Made by a program: the position numbers and the translations under genes. From Pseudomonadota bacterium (lineage in GTDB: Bacteria; Pseudomonadota; Alphaproteobacteria; Micropepsales; Micropepsaceae): DNA of 5,856 bases. The DNA lies in the NCBI GenBank assembly GCA_025360685.1, contig JANYBR010000198.1, forward strand, positions 1-5,856, in the 5' to 3' direction. Each line of letters opens with the position of its first letter. The first letter of the stretch is position 1. The notes below the pieces were generated by a model. That model worked only from the letters and a program-made list of their open reading frames with translations, was not told the DNA's origin and ran no database searches. Of the stretch, positions 5,842 through 5,856 are shown piece by piece.

Positions 5842-5856
5842 ATATCACCATGGCCG

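Noticed and set aside
5839..5856. Possible start of a divergent plus-strand gene (ATG at 5839 or 5850)
   Set aside because: Only six codons are visible and there is no clear ribosome-binding site, so it cannot be supported.
1..5856. CRISPR array, tRNA/rRNA, insertion sequence or phage genes
   Set aside because: No spaced direct repeats of CRISPR type, no RNA gene signatures, no transposase or terminal inverted repeats were seen; the only sizeable repeats are in-frame within one coding gene.

Overview
The window is GC-rich DNA with six genes, all on the minus strand, and no convincing gene on the plus strand. Base composition, the enzyme families and the pair of small secreted Gly/Tyr/His-rich proteins suggest an alphaproteobacterium, possibly of the Bradyrhizobium/Rhodopseudomonas type. 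That placement is inference from gene style, because no rRNA or marker gene is present.

Read in the direction of transcription (high to low coordinates): a leader with a plausible sigma70-type promoter (about 5763-5856); a PLP-dependent D-threonine aldolase / 3-hydroxy-D-aspartate aldolase / D-serine dehydratase-like enzyme (4626-5762); two exported low-complexity proteins that share a gapless 30-residue core (4065-4526 and 2866-3942); a strong hairpin that looks like an intrinsic terminator (2805-2843); a GNAT acetyltransferase (2287-2790); a class III omega-amino acid:pyruvate aminotransferase (871-2190); and, 14 bases downstream, alanine dehydrogenase (856 to 1), which runs off the window edge with its last part missing.

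The clearest functional unit is the aminotransferase-alanine dehydrogenase pair. The transaminase would move an amino group from an omega-amino acid or amine to pyruvate, giving L-alanine. Alanine dehydrogenase would deaminate L-alanine with NAD+ and regenerate pyruvate, so the pair could act as a closed catabolic deamination cycle. The aldolase-like gene could feed glycine, an aldehyde or pyruvate into the same nitrogen metabolism, but two secreted-protein genes and a terminator separate it from the pair, so a single operon is unlikely.

The least explained part is 2866-4526. Both exported proteins have a signal peptide, an aromatic/Gly-rich segment with cysteines, the shared core, and a tail rich in His and Asp. 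The larger one also carries a recent 26-residue tandem duplication and three HHHD clusters in a Gly/Ser linker. Their function is unknown; an envelope or extracellular metal-binding role is only a hypothesis.
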